Source: Laguncularia racemosa
Lineage: Eukaryota; Streptophyta; Magnoliopsida; Myrtales; Combretaceae
DNA length: 64,000 bases
Assembly: GCA_037954665.1 (NCBI GenBank)
Contig: JBBMOL010000149.1
Coordinates: forward strand, 682,001 to 746,000
Direction of reading: 5' to 3'
Both the position numbers and the translations under genes were made by a program. Position 1 is the stretch's first letter. Each line of letters begins with the position of its first letter. Below the pieces are notes generated by a model. That model ran no database searches. It was not told where the DNA came from and was given only the letters and a program-made list of their open reading frames with translations. This document shows positions 35,422 through 47,200 of this stretch, piece by piece.

Positions 35422-35690
35422 TGTAAACACCCCATTTTTGCCATAAGAATCAATAAAAATCAATAATAATCAATTTCCAAATTTTTTCCCAATTTTTATC
35501 TAATTTGGTAGAAATAGGAAAAATATTAAAAAAAATAAAAATAAATAGGAAAACACATCAATTTTGAAAAATAATTTCAGAAATGGCAATAATAAGGAAT
35601 AAATAATTTTTACAATTTTTTGAAATTTCAAAAAATAAAAAAATCGCATTGCATTTATGCAATTTGCGAAATAAAGAAAATTGCGAACAT

Positions 35691-35795
35691 GGGCTAGCTC
35701 AGCTGGTCCGAACCACGGTCAGGCAGGCGCGCGCGGGTGCGAGGTTAGGGGTTCGAAACGCGGGGGAAGTAGAATCCGCGTTTTGCAAATTTTTT
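35691..35795 (+). promoter_or_regulatory. tRNA-like RNA polymerase III-type module in the LTR
   Basis: A box TAGCTCAGCTGG (35695-35706) matches the consensus TRGCNNAGYNGG exactly. B box GGTTCGAAACG (35750-35760) matches GGTTCGANNCC closely, 43 nt downstream. A run of six T follows at 35790-35795, as a Pol III terminator would. The same order recurs in the right LTR and in element B. It could be an internal tRNA-derived SINE head captured by an ancestor; activity is not shown. Confidence 0.6.
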
Positions 35796-37215
35796 GATCG
35801 TTGCCAATCGTAGTTTTAATATTTATAATTCTTGTTCTTAATCTTACTACGAAGCAATAAGCAAGCGTACCTATCGTAGCGTAATATAGCGAGTAAGCAC
35901 AAGGTCTTCCCTTAGAGATACACCAACTACTAGTATTAACTCCGTTCCTATTATCTAACCGACGCTTAAATATGTTGGATGAAACTTAATTAATCTAATC
36001 TTAAAGCTAATAACTCACTAACAACAATGGTTCTGAAGATTTATCAATTGGCAAAAGCAACCTAGATCTTATTATACTTCTTCTCTATCATGTAATTCAT
36101 TAGATTTATGAGGATTGGCGTAGTTGACTTCTTATACTGTTGAATTCCCTAGTCAAGTTAACTACTTTCTCAAGTATATTAACCTATCTAATCCTAGATC
36201 TATCAAATAGGATCTCTCCTTATTTAATAGCAACCTAGAATTGCATAAAGCACGTGAATTCGCATCAAAATAATCGATGTAAATAGAAGACTCTTGTTTC
36301 CTATCTATAGAAGAACAATCAAGTCTCATTAATTGCATTAAATCTAATCATAAGAGCAATTTCTCAATTAACTAATATGATATCATACATAAATTCATAT
36401 TCCAGATCTATGAATCTAAGAAACAATTGAAGGGCATGCAATTAATCATAAGACAATCAACAACTTCATATTAAAAACCGAATCTTCATCACATGACAGA
36501 GAAGTTTTGAATAAAATCTAGATTTAGAGTCTACTCTTCCATAAATTAGACAAAAGAAATACAATTACGGGAAGAATAATTAGAATTCATAGTTACAGCC
36601 CTTAAAGATGGAATCTTCTCCTTCGTGGGTCTTCAACCTCCTTTTGAACTGACAGAATCTTCTTTCTCCTGCTGCTATGTGTGTCAGAGCAAGTACGAAA
36701 TTCGGAACCTCTTTCTAGGGCAACTAACGGTCTATTTATACATGTACCCGGGTTGGATACATACACGAGTGGATACACGAGTAATGTATCTCGTTCGTGT
36801 ATCTCATGCTTTCTTCCAAGTGTCCTTATGTGAATATACACGAGCAAGTACATGGGAGTGTACATTGGTCGTGTATTTGAAACATCGTTGCACAGCAGCA
36901 AAACTTAGATACACAAGCAAAGTACATGGGCGTGTACTTTCCAGACATCCACTTCAGTATACACAAGCAAAGTACATAGGCGTGTATCTCGCTTATGTAC
37001 TTTCCAGAATTCTTTACTTCACATGTATTGTATCCAATTCCTTCCAAACTTGATCCGACTCTTCAGAACCCCTTCCCTTGGCTCCAAAATACTCTAGAAA
37101 ATCCTAAAATTAACATTCATTCCATTAAGCATCATTTTCTTCAACAAATCATCTAAAAATTCAACAATAAAGCACAATTTCATTACTCTAGATAAGGGTA
37201 TTTTGCGACTTATCG
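35796..37215. mobile_element. Unclassified 1.42 kb insertion in the left LTR of element A
   Basis: Absent from the right LTR, where the sequence runs directly from GCAAATTTTT into CCTTCGCC. Here T-runs flank the insert on both sides (35790-35795 and 37216-37220), consistent with a TTTTT duplication or homopolymer slippage. Insert ends are GATCGTTGCC and GCGACTTATCG; no clear TIR, LTR or poly-A is seen. Inside, 36735-37015 repeats motifs such as ACACAAGCAAAGTACAT and GGCGTGTA, next to a minus-strand TATAAATAG (36730-36738). No protein motif found. Confidence 0.7.
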
Positions 37216-37526
37216 TTTTTCCTTCGCCTAAGACACGTGGCAGCATCTGATTGGCTGGAGCGAATGCACGCGTCGGGCATGTGATCGTCTTTAACCTCGG
37301 TTCGAGATCGCTGGCGAGGAGAAAAATCCGAATTTCGCCGTTTTGATTCGATTTTTTATACAAATCCAACAGATCTTCAATAGAAATACGATAAACATCA
37401 TCCAATTGGAATCAAATCTCAACAAATCGATGGATTTACATGAATCGGAGTTGGTTTGTTTAACCGCAAATCCGATTTGCTTCGATTGGTGGAAATCCGA
37501 ACTTATCCAGCTCGATTTTGAATGCC

Positions 37527-37534
37527 TATAAATA
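37527..37534 (+). promoter_or_regulatory. TATA box of the element A 5' LTR
   Basis: TATAAATA followed by GAGGATGAAG. The identical box is at 50655-50662 in the right LTR, and GATAAATAG occupies the same place in element B (53518-53526, minus). Confidence 0.75.
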
Positions 37535-37809
37535 GAGGATGAAGTGGAGAAGCAAAATCACGGATCAAAAGTGAGAGAAAGAGAGAATTGAAGCTCGCCA
37601 GAGTTGTTCAAGACCGCGACCGCCGATCAAGTGTTGGGGCAACCACCAGGAGCGTTTTGAAGCAAACCTCCACCACCGTTGGATTCCTCACCCTCGAGAA
37701 CCTAGGAATCGACACCTCAACCGCTGCAAAAGGCCGCCGGAACGCCGTCAACGAGCACTCCCAGTCGCCACATCCGATCGACCCGACCCGCTCACCGACC
37801 CGGATCCAG

Positions 37810-39398
37810 GTAAGTAGGATTTTTTGATTTTTTTTATTTTATTTTATTTATTTAGTTATGTTATGTTATGTTATTTATTTATTTTTGTTATTTATATTTC
37901 AATAAATAGAAAAATATTAGGAATTAGATTTTCTTTTTTAGGATTAAGATTTAATGATAAAATAAAAAAATAAAAATAATAATATAATAATAAATAATAA
38001 AATGTAGAAAATTCATAAAAAATAATAAAAACATTAGAAAAATAATAATAATAATTTAGAATTTAAATAGGATAGATAAAAATCTAGGAGAAAATTTTTA
38101 ATAAAAATAAAAATGATAAAAAATATGAAAAATTAATATAAAAATTAAAAATTAATAAAAAATTATAAAAATCATAAAAATTAATAAAAATCAATAAAAA
38201 TTTATAATGGTAGAAATGAGTGAAAAAAATAGAAAAATGGAATTTTTTATCACTTAGAAAAATCATTTTCTCAAATAAATCCAAAATTGATGTTTTTCCT
38301 TAAAATTATTACTTTCAAAAAGTCAAATTATTAAGTTTAGGCTTAGATTTTTTAGAAAAATCCTAAAATGATAAAAACATAAATCAAAAGAGATTTCATA
38401 ATTAAAATTCACAAACCCACTTAAAGTTTTTCAAGAAAAGCGAACTACGGTTTGTTTGATCCTGAATAGCAGGTACGTAGGCACCCATTTGGAGCAACCC
38501 TAAAAAGGAATAAAAATCATTGTCCTAGAATGATTCACTCAAAAAAACAATAAAAGACAACAAAAATAAAATAAAAGATATTTCGAGATAAGGGTAAATT
38601 TTAGGATATTGGGTGGTAACCGTAAGGTTTTAATAGGTTAGCCTCCGAACTTAGAATATCTGGTTTTCCCTTTTCCTCTTTTCACAAAAACGAGAAGAGG
38701 AAATCACGACGACTAGTGGTCCAAATTAGGACTAATCCGCTCCATTAGTCTTAATTCAATCTTTCCCAACAACAGTTGGGTGGCGACTCCAAAATAAACG
38801 AAATTCCTAACCCAAGTCGATGATCTACATTAGATGAGCACAAGGTCTAGTATAGATCGGATTAGAAATGGGAAATTCAAAAATTAGACTCGACAGGATG
38901 GCGACTCCACTGGGGACCCATTCCAGTAGGCTAGCCACCTGAATATCCTCAAAATGTTCCTTTTTAGGAAATGTCTTTCGATTATTATTCTGTTGCTAAC
39001 TTTTCAGGTATTAGCTAAGTTTATAATCCAGTTTTCTTTACTTTTGGGTCTGCATGCATACATTTGTGTGAATAGATACGGTCGAACTTGGACCGTCCTA
39101 GGACCTTAAGACGGGGAGCCATTGTGTAGGTTTTGGGCGAAGTGAGTTGATCACCGTTCGGGACCGATTAGGCTACCTCACCCAATGCTTCGATATGGCC
39201 TGAGATCCATTTCTCCGAGAATGCGGGAGGCCATAGAGCTTGGGGACTAGTTAGAACCAACCTATTTGCATACATAAAGTCATGGGTTGACAATTGACGA
39301 TAATGTAATATTTGTTGTTTTGTTCATGGAGTTCGGATATATTTCCCTGTAATATTTTCATAGTTCTGATTGTGATTAGGAAATTTCTTGTTGTAATA
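37810..39398 (+). promoter_or_regulatory. Predicted leader intron from LTR to ORF1
   Basis: The donor CCAG|GTAAGT at 37809/37810 is a full plant consensus about 275 bp after the TATA box. GTAAGT is kept in the right LTR (50970) and in element B (53226-53221, minus), although the base context differs. A good acceptor TTGTTGTAATAG ends at 39398, directly before the ORF1 ATG at 39399. Splicing would remove about 1.6 kb of AT-rich leader including the primer site. A competing acceptor is TTTTCAG near 39007. RNA evidence is absent. Confidence 0.5.
38899..38916 (+). promoter_or_regulatory. Primer binding site of element A
   Basis: TGGCGACTCCACTGGGGA lies 3 nt after the LTR end. This type of site is reported for Ogre/Tat elements as complementary to tRNA-Arg; I could not check the tRNA here. 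Confidence 0.7.
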
Positions 39399-40924
39399 GA
39401 TGGCTAGTACCGTAGTTGACCACCTCCTCCGCAAAGAGATTCGGGTGTACAAACCTTTGGACCCAAAGTTGGTGCTGGACCACTAGTTCACCTTATACAA
39501 TCCAGAGGAGCAGGTCTTCATCCAGCAGAAAATAGGGCCCATCCTCTCACTAACAAAGATAGAGGTGAACGTTCCCTTAGTACGGGCCATGCTCTAGTTA
39601 TGGGAAGAAGAGCTCGCAGCTTTCTTCATCGGGCCACATGAAATCACCCCTACCTTGGAAGAGTACACCCAGCTGCTACAGGCTCCAGCATTAACCGATC
39701 AAATCTATGTGCCAGATCTCAACGCCGGGCCAGCCGGTACTTTCAGGAGACTACTAGGTATCCGCAAAACAGCAGTCAACAAGGCTTTATCAGACTGTAA
39801 TGGATACTACATCCGGATGGATGATTTGGAAGCTTAGTTCATCGCCCGAGAAGACAATGAGGATAGAAAAGACATACTGTGTGGGGACCCCAAGACGTAT
39901 AGACAGAGAAGGGTGAACACTTTCATCTTGACAGCTTTCGCCACCATACTATTCCCCACCAGAACTTTCTATGTCCACTACCGGTTGCAGAGCTAGTGAC
40001 CCAATTCCTGGAAGGAAGATCTTACATCCCGGCTCTATTGGCTGAACAGATCCGAACTTAAACTTTGTCAAGAAGAAAGGCCATGGGATCCTCCGCTCAA
40101 GTATCAATCTTATGCTGATCTAGTTCGTAAGCCACCTTAAGTGTTTTGGGTTGAACATGGTCCGGAAAGCGTTGGCTTAGTAGGTGGATCTCGTGGATTC
40201 ATGCATAGAAAAGATAAAGCTACCCGACGACCTTACCAGCCACAGTTGGGTAGAAGTACTTAGAAGCTTCAGTGCCGAAGATATTTTGTGGACAGCCAGG
40301 TGGAGTTGCTGCGACAAAATTATTTTAACCTGCAGTAACTTTCAAGCCGTGCCTCTGATCGGAATCAGCGGATGTATTGGATATCACCCCAATTTAGTGG
40401 TTCGCCAGTTCGGTACTATTCAAGACATAGTTTATCGGCCCTCGTTGGAAACAGTCACTTTTGAGTACCAAGATCCAAACCTACTGGTGGCTGAAAAGTT
40501 TGCTAAGCTGATAGAGGTCAAAGCACTTTGGGATGCCAGAATTGAAAGCCCGAATGTAGACCTCGGTGAGCTAGATGGCGAAGTGGCAAAGCATCGAGCC
40601 ACAAAGGAGTTTGTGATCCGCCAGCTGTATTAGACAGGGGAAAGAGCATACCGGGTCCCAGATGTCACTCAACCAAAGCTAGACAAGATAAATCCGGAGC
40701 TAGAAATCTACCTAAAGCAGGTCAAGGCTCGGATGGAGGTCTATTTTGAAGCCGCAGATTATAAGAAAGACATCTGCAAAGGATGATTTAAGGAATCCGA
40801 CCAAAGGAACAAAGCCTTGGAAGCACAATTAGAGAAGACCAAAGCCAGAGTCGAAGAACTAGAAGCCGTCATCAATGGGAAGCCTGAGTCTACATAACAA
40901 AAGACTAAGAGAGCTAGGAAATAG
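39399..40924 (+). pseudogene. ORF1 of element A, DUF7745-like domain plus coiled coil
   Basis: Starts MASTVVDHLLRKEIRVYKPL. Middle blocks include FFIGPHEITPTLEEYTQLL, then SHSWVEVLRSFSAEDILWTARW and VPLIGISGCIGYHPN with RQFGTIQDIVYRPSLE. A heptad-rich C-terminus follows (KARMEVYFEAADYKKD, EAQLEK, VEELEAVI) and ends in a basic KTKRARK. The FIGPHEITPTLEE block resembles the plant DUF7745/mobile-domain-like family. An extra ORF before gag is a known Ogre feature; its function is unknown. At least five in-frame stops and frameshifts between about 39980 and 40180 break it. The counterpart in element B (63197 to edge) is open through the parts visible. Confidence 0.75.
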
Positions 40925-41177
40925 ATTATCATTATAATCTTTTATTTGTTTTCTTTGAGTATCGAACTCCAAAAATTTTCGATATTAATAAAGGTAAAGT
41001 TTCAATATTACATCGTCAATCAATTGTCGACCCTTTTATTTTTAGCATCCGTGTGACACATGCATAGCATTTGCATACATCATACTAAGAAAAGAAAAAT
41101 GCGCGCCAGGTATCAAGATAGCTCCTAAACAACCGAACCCTCCCAGAAGCCCAATTTGCACACATTCAAGAACAAAG

Positions 41178-42916
41178 ATGGCAAACAGCAGCGACAACCG
41201 CAATAACACAAATGCTGATGCTGCCTCAGACTCCAGGATCGTATCCCTAGAACAAACGGTCCAACAGTTGGCTGCCTAGGTTCACCTCTTAACTGAAAGC
41301 ATCGGCCTCCTTCGCTCTACCTAGCCAACCCAAGAGGAGCATTCAGGGGCCAGGAAAGGGCAGGCAGTGGAGGGACAACCTCCAGAGTATGAAGAAATCA
41401 ATTCCCACCTCAACCCGGCCTTTGAACATGAGCCGAGGATCAACCAGGGTCTAAACTCTGATGACCTGAAGAGAAAGATGGAAGAGAGAAAGAAAGAGAT
41501 GGAGAAAAGGCTCTTCCAGTAGCTCCATAACAAGATGAAAACAATTGAAGGTCCTGATGGGTTTGAGCAAGCCGGAATCACCAGTCTGCCAGTATACGGG
41601 GAAGAGGTCTATCCTGAGAAGTTCAAGACCCCGGAGTTTGAAAAGTATGATGGGATTGAGTGCCCCAAAATGCATCCAAGGCTATATGCCCGAAAGATGA
41701 GTAAGTATGCTCAATACGACTAACTCATGATCCAGACTTTCCAAGACAGCCTCACGGGCCCTGCATTGGTCTGGTACGCCCACCTGGACTTCAATAATGT
41801 CAACACCTGGGAAAGGCTAGCCCGGGCGTTCTATGACCAGTACAAGTTCAATATTGAGGTCGCCCCCTCCGTGATTGATTTAGGGAGTCTTTGGAAAAGA
41901 CATCCTGAGCCGTTTAAGGAGTATGCTCAGTGTTGGAGAGCCCAAGCCGCCAGAGTAACAACCCCAATCTCTGAGAAGGAGTTGACATCCATATTTGTCA
42001 ACACCCTAGACAAGACCTACTTTTCACATCTGGTAGGCCAGACCTCATCCAGCTTTGCAGAGGTGGTAGCTGCGGGGTACCGGATTGAAAGTGCCATCAC
42101 CACCGGCAGACTCCAAACAATGGATTCTCCTAGGGTCACACCAACATAAAGGCCCCTAGGAGGTAATAGAGCCAAAGAGTCTACCGTCAGCACGATTCAC
42201 TTGGTAAGGTAGAAAAGGCCGGGACTCATGTGACATTCCAGACCAAGAGTACCCCAGCCCAGTACTCCACGACCAGTTATACCCAAGCTACTAGGGTCCC
42301 AAGGCAGTTCACTCCAATTCCCATCCCGCTCAGCCAGGTCTTTGCTCGGCTGAGGGCGGACAACTTGATCAGCTTCGAAATCCCCAACGACCGATACAAG
42401 CCTAAAAACTTCGACCCAAACCTCAAATGTGATTACCATATGGGCCAAGAGGGCCACTTTACAGATAGATGCTGGAGGCTCCGGCACAAAATCCAGGACT
42501 TAATTGACGTGGGAATTGTACAGCTGGATTTTGTTAACACCCCAGCACCTAATGTCAAAACCAACCCGCTGCCCAATCATAAGCCCGTCATCAACATGAT
42601 CACATCTGAGAAGTCGGCTCCCAAAGAAGCCCGTAAGCGAAAGACGGTTGACCAACAGAAAAAGCAGTCCCGTCAAGCTCCAGAGAAAACCCCAAAGTCA
42701 CATATCAAAAGAAGATGGTTAGTCGGAGACCCAACAGTCGGCACTTTGGGGGAATCACGTGGGAGATTCAAGTACTTGGTGAACTACTCTTATACCCCAA
42801 CGGTATATGGGCTGCCTAGCGGATGGGGGCCAGAGTTTGAGAAGGAGGACAACTCGCCGAAGGAAGAGGAGAAGACTATAAACATGATCATTCTCGTCAG
42901 AAGCCCAGGGTTATAA
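41178..42916 (+). pseudogene. Gag of element A
   Basis: The ATG at 41178 gives MANSSDNRNN and a Gln-rich N-terminus. The retrotrans_gag core follows: FQDSLTGPALVWYAHLD, WERLARAFYDQYKFN and LWKRHPEPFKEYAQCWRAQA. A single knuckle-like CDYHMGQEGHFTDRCWRL comes before HKIQDLIDVG, as in Ogre gag. In-frame stops at 41277, 41322, 41520 and 41721, a frameshift between 42149 and 42230, and a TAA where element B has Gln inactivate it. Confidence 0.88.
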
Positions 42917-44183
42917 AATACTATGAGGGACAGTCAACCGAGATATAGATCCCGAAGAAAAGATATGTATTTAATGTCTCGATACCGGCGGAGAAGTACA
43001 AAGCTGCACCTTTCGACTATCGGACCTTCGAACAAGAGCGACCTCCTATGGTAGGAGGAATCACCCGCTTTGGGAGAATATATGACCTGAAGAATAAAGC
43101 CCCGACCGAAGAGCCCAACGCGGAGAAAGGAGAGGAAGAGGAAGAGGGGCTCGCTGCGTTTACAAAGATGGTCAAGGCAAGTGAATACAAGATAATGGAA
43201 CAACTAAATAAAGTTCCAGCACAGATATCACTCATGGGCCTTCTTACAGCGTCTGAGCCCCACAGGGAAGCACTCTTCAAAGTGCTCAAACAGATTCAGG
43301 TCCTAGAAGGCATCGCTACAGACAAAATAAGTCATGTAGCCGATTCTATTTTCACAATGGACCAGATATCTTTCTCTCCGGAAGAGCTAGGAGAGGAGGG
43401 AGACCAACATACAAAACCACTGTTTATAGTGGTCAGGTGCAACGACACAATTGTCTCCCGAGTACTCATCGACAATGGATCGTCCCTCAACGTTTGCCCA
43501 TTAGCTACCCTCGACTTATTGGGGGTCGATCCAAGCAATATAAAACCTAGCTCAACGGTGGTAAGAGCTTTTGATGGGTCAAAAAGAGATATAGTAGGGG
43601 AGATAAACCTACCTGTGGAGATTGGTCCACAAGTATTTCACATATCTTTCTAGGACCTTGACATCCCAAGATCTTTCAACCTACTCTTGGGAAGGCCCTG
43701 GATACATGCTGTTGGAGCCATCCCCTCTAGTCTCCACCAAAGGGTTAAATTTATTGCGAGTGGCTAAATAGTCACCGTACTGGGCGAACAGGATTACGCC
43801 ATATACAAAGAAACTGCCATACCATATATTGAGGAAGTAGGTTCAGAAGACCTTGGTCTCCAAATATTTAATGAGGTAAACGTGGTGACCAGCAAGGAGG
43901 GCCATCAGTTTAAGGAAGGGCAGTAAGGGACGTTTGGACTAGGGTACGTTCCTACAGCTAGGGAAGAAGCATAAGCAAGAGGTGTCAAAGGCAGAATGAA
44001 GGAAAAGCCAAGCAACACCCCGATGTGCATTCCACCCCTCCAACAATCTTTTCGAAAAGCAAATATCATTCAAGAGCCTCGGATAAGCGAAAATGACATC
44101 AGCAACGGGAGCCCAACCCCCCACACATCCAATCAGCATCCAGCTCTGAACAATTGGTTCTGTTATCTTACTAATAGCTCTAG
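42917..44183 (+). pseudogene. Protease region of element A, up to the intron donor
   Basis: A retropepsin-like domain with active-site LIDNGSSLNV (Asp codon at 43471-43473), VRAFDGSKRDIVGEI and LLLGRPWIHAVGA. DNGS rather than DTG/DSG is usual for the Tat clade. Stops at 43651 and near 43765 are Gln codons in element B. The frame continues as a linker (KANIIQEPRISEND, LNNWFCYLTNSS) to the donor AG|GTCAGC at 44183/44184. Read unspliced, it ends at a TAG shortly after. Confidence 0.82.
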
Positions 44184-44293
44184 GTCAGCTCAAGGATAGA
44201 GAACGATTATTGAACAAATTTTATGGAGACTCTTTATTAATTCAATTACAGTCTGTTTTGCTTATATATATGCTTTCATTTTACTTTACCCAG
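44184..44293 (+). other. Predicted intron between protease and RT, element A
   Basis: 110 nt from AG|GTCAGC to TTTACTTTACCCAG. AG from the upstream exon plus A from the downstream exon make an Arg codon, leading directly into SPTIEHRGYFAQVE, so the frame is restored across the junction. The interior is AT-rich. Element B has the equivalent intron with the same phase. In Ogre elements, splicing here is known to connect gag-pro with RT-integrase. Confidence 0.75.
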
Positions 44294-47200
44294 ATCTCCT
44301 ACCATCGAACATCGAGGATATTTCGCGCAGGTAGAAAATAAAAACGCTGATATCGTTTCCAACGCTGCTGGGTCAGTTGTTGAAGGCGATATTCTTGATA
44401 ACGAAATAATACAAGAAAATTGGCAAAAACATGAACAAAGCGGAATTTCAATTGACGAGCCGGTGGAGACAGTAAATCTAGGAAGCATGGAAAAACCTAA
44501 AAATCTCAAAATCGGGACCAGTTTAAGTGCCGAGCAAAAGTGTGAGATAACCGAGCTATTAACAGAATATGCAGATGTGTTTCGCCTGGTCATATGGCGA
44601 CATGCCAGGACTAGACCAATCAATAGTGGTTCATAAGCTTCCCACAAGGGAAGATGTCAAGCCTAAAAAACAAAAACTGAGAAGATTTAGACCTGGCATT
44701 TTACTAAAGATTAAAGAAGAAGTCAAGAAACTGCTAGAAGTAGGGTTCATCGAAGTGTTCGATTACCCTGAATGGGTAGCAAATATAGTTCCTGTTATGA
44801 AAAAGAATGGAAAGGTGCGTGTATGCGTAGATTTCCGGGACTTAAACCAAGCTACACCAAAGGATAACTTCCCCCTACCTCACATTGATGTTCTAGTAGA
44901 TAACATCGCGAGAAACAATCTTTTCTCATTCATTGACGGTTTCTCAGGGTATAATCAAATAAAAATGGCTGAAGAAGATAAAACCAAAACGACTTTCATC
45001 ACAACATGGGGAACTTTCTGTTATAAAGTCATGCCCTTTGGTTTGAAAAACGCCGGGGCAACGTATCAGAGAGCCATGGTCGCGATACTTCATGACATGA
45101 TGCATCGAGAGGTCGAAGTATACGTCGATGACATGATAGCCAAATCTAAAGAAGGAGAAAGCCATATAGATATCCTGAGAAAATTATTTAAACGACCGAG
45201 AAAATTCTAGCTCAAGTTAAACCTAGAGAAATGCACTTTCGGGGTCACAACGGGGAAATTGTTAGGGTTTGTTATAAGCCGGGACGGCATTAAAATCGAT
45301 CTTGACAAGGTAAAGTCTATATTAGAGTTACATTCCCCATGCTTCATTAAAGAAGTAAGAAGCTTGTTGGGAAGTTAAATTATATAGCTCGTTTTATCTC
45401 ACAGCTCACAGATAAGTGCCAGCCACTATTCCGTCTGTTGAAAAAGAATGCCACCATAGAATGGGACGACGAATGCGAAGAAGCATTCAGGACAATCAAA
45501 GACTACCTTATAAAACCTCCGGTCTTGATAGTCCCGAAGCAAGGGAAGCCCTTATTCTTATACCTCACGATACTCCTTGAATCCATGGGATGCGTGTTGG
45601 GGCAGAGAGATGAAGAGGGAAGAGAGCGTTCCATATATTATTTGAGCAATAAATTCACAGACGGGGAATAGAGGTACTCAGAGGTGGAGAAGACTTGTTG
45701 TGCTCTAATTTGGGTCATGCATTGATTAAGGCAATATACCCTTTACTACCATATTGAACTGCTGACAAGACATGGTCTCTTAAAATACTTGGTAGAGAAA
45801 CCAGCTTTGATAGGGAGAATCTCTAAATGGCAAATGCTCCTATCCGAGTTTGACATCACATACATAAATTAGAATTCGATGAAAGGGAAAGCCTTAGCTA
45901 ACCAATTGGCAGAACACCCTGTCGAGGCAAATTCCCAAGAAATACAAGCCTAATTCCCGGACGAAAATATATTGACAGTGGAAGATATACCGGTAGAAGA
46001 CCGTGGGATAGAGCAGAGCTCTAAGTGGATTTTTTTTTTCAACGGAGCTGCCAACGTATTCGGTTGTGGGATTGGGGCAGTATTGATATCCCTAGATGGC
46101 ACATAATTCCCTGCAGCGACAAGACTCACATTTCCATATACCAATAATATCACGAAATATGGGGCGTGCATTCTCAGCCTCAAAATGGCCTGCCAAATGG
46201 AAATCCGCGAATTAGAGGTATACGGGGATTCATCGCTCATCATACTACAGACAAGAGGGGAATACAAGACTAAAGACCCTAAATTGGTACCATATCATCA
46301 ACATTTGATAGAGCTAATCGAAGAATTCAAGGCAATCACTTTCACATATATCCTGAGAACTCAGAATCAGTTTGCAGATGCACTTGCCACACTAGCATCT
46401 ATGATCCAGATAACAGGGGGAGCCAAAGTCTAACCGATGAAAATAGACATCGAAAATCGGCCCGCCTATTGTTTAACAATTGAAAAAGCACAAGACGACA
46501 AGCTCTGGTATCTCGACATCAAGACCTTTCTCCAAGAGAGTAAATACCCTGAAATGGCTAGCAAGAATGACCAAAGAACACTCAGAAGGTTAGCAAGTCA
46601 TTTCTTATTAAGTGGGTCCATACTTTACAAAAGATCATCTGATACCACCTTGTTAAGATGTGTGGATAAAAATGAAGCCTGTGAACTAATGAAAGAGGTA
46701 CATGAAGGAGTATGTGGACCTCCTATGAATGGCTACATGTTGGCCCGAAAAATCATGAGGTTAGGATACTATTGGCTAACCATGGAATCAGATTGCATAA
46801 AATATGTCAAGTACTGTCATCTGTGTTAAGTATACGTAAATTGGATAAATGCTCCGCCCAATGAGTTACACTTGTTGTCAGCACCATGGCCTTTCTCCAT
46901 GTGGGGAATCGACATAATTAGCCCAATCACTCCGACAGCATCTAATGGCCACATGTTCATATTGGTAGCAATTGATTACTTCACCAAATGGGTAGAAGCT
47001 TCTTCATATGCCAATGTCACCAAAGGGGTAATAGTCCGTTTCTTAAAAAGAGACATAATAGCTCGATATGGAGTTCCTGAGTCCATCATCACTAACAACG
47101 ATACCAATCTTAATAACAAGTTGATGATAGGTTTATGTCAGCAATTCCACATAAACCATAGAAATTCAACTCCCTACCGACCTCAGATGAACGGGGCAGT

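Larger units (their letters stand above)
35422..38895 (+). repeat. 5' LTR of element A, interrupted
   Basis: Begins TGTAAACACC and ends CTCGACA. Without the insertion at about 35796-37215 it is near 2.05 kb, matching the right LTR. It carries, in order, a tRNA-like A/B-box module (35691-35795), a TATA box (TATAAATA, 37527-37534), a leader with short exon-like open sequence, and a GTAAGT splice donor at 37810, followed by AT-rich sequence. Confidence 0.92.

Noticed and set aside
35691..35765. A functional tRNA gene
   Set aside because: A and B boxes are present, but I see no acceptor stem pairing or convincing anticodon arm, and it lies inside an LTR; kept only as a tRNA-like module.
36602..37053. 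Overlapping open frames on both strands in the 1.42 kb insertion
   Set aside because: They fall over short repeated motifs around GTACATGGGCGTGTA and show no protein-like pattern.
37588..37827. Open frame in the element A LTR leading to the splice donor
   Set aside because: It has no ATG in frame and is better explained as an untranslated leader exon; the in-phase junction with ORF1 may be chance.
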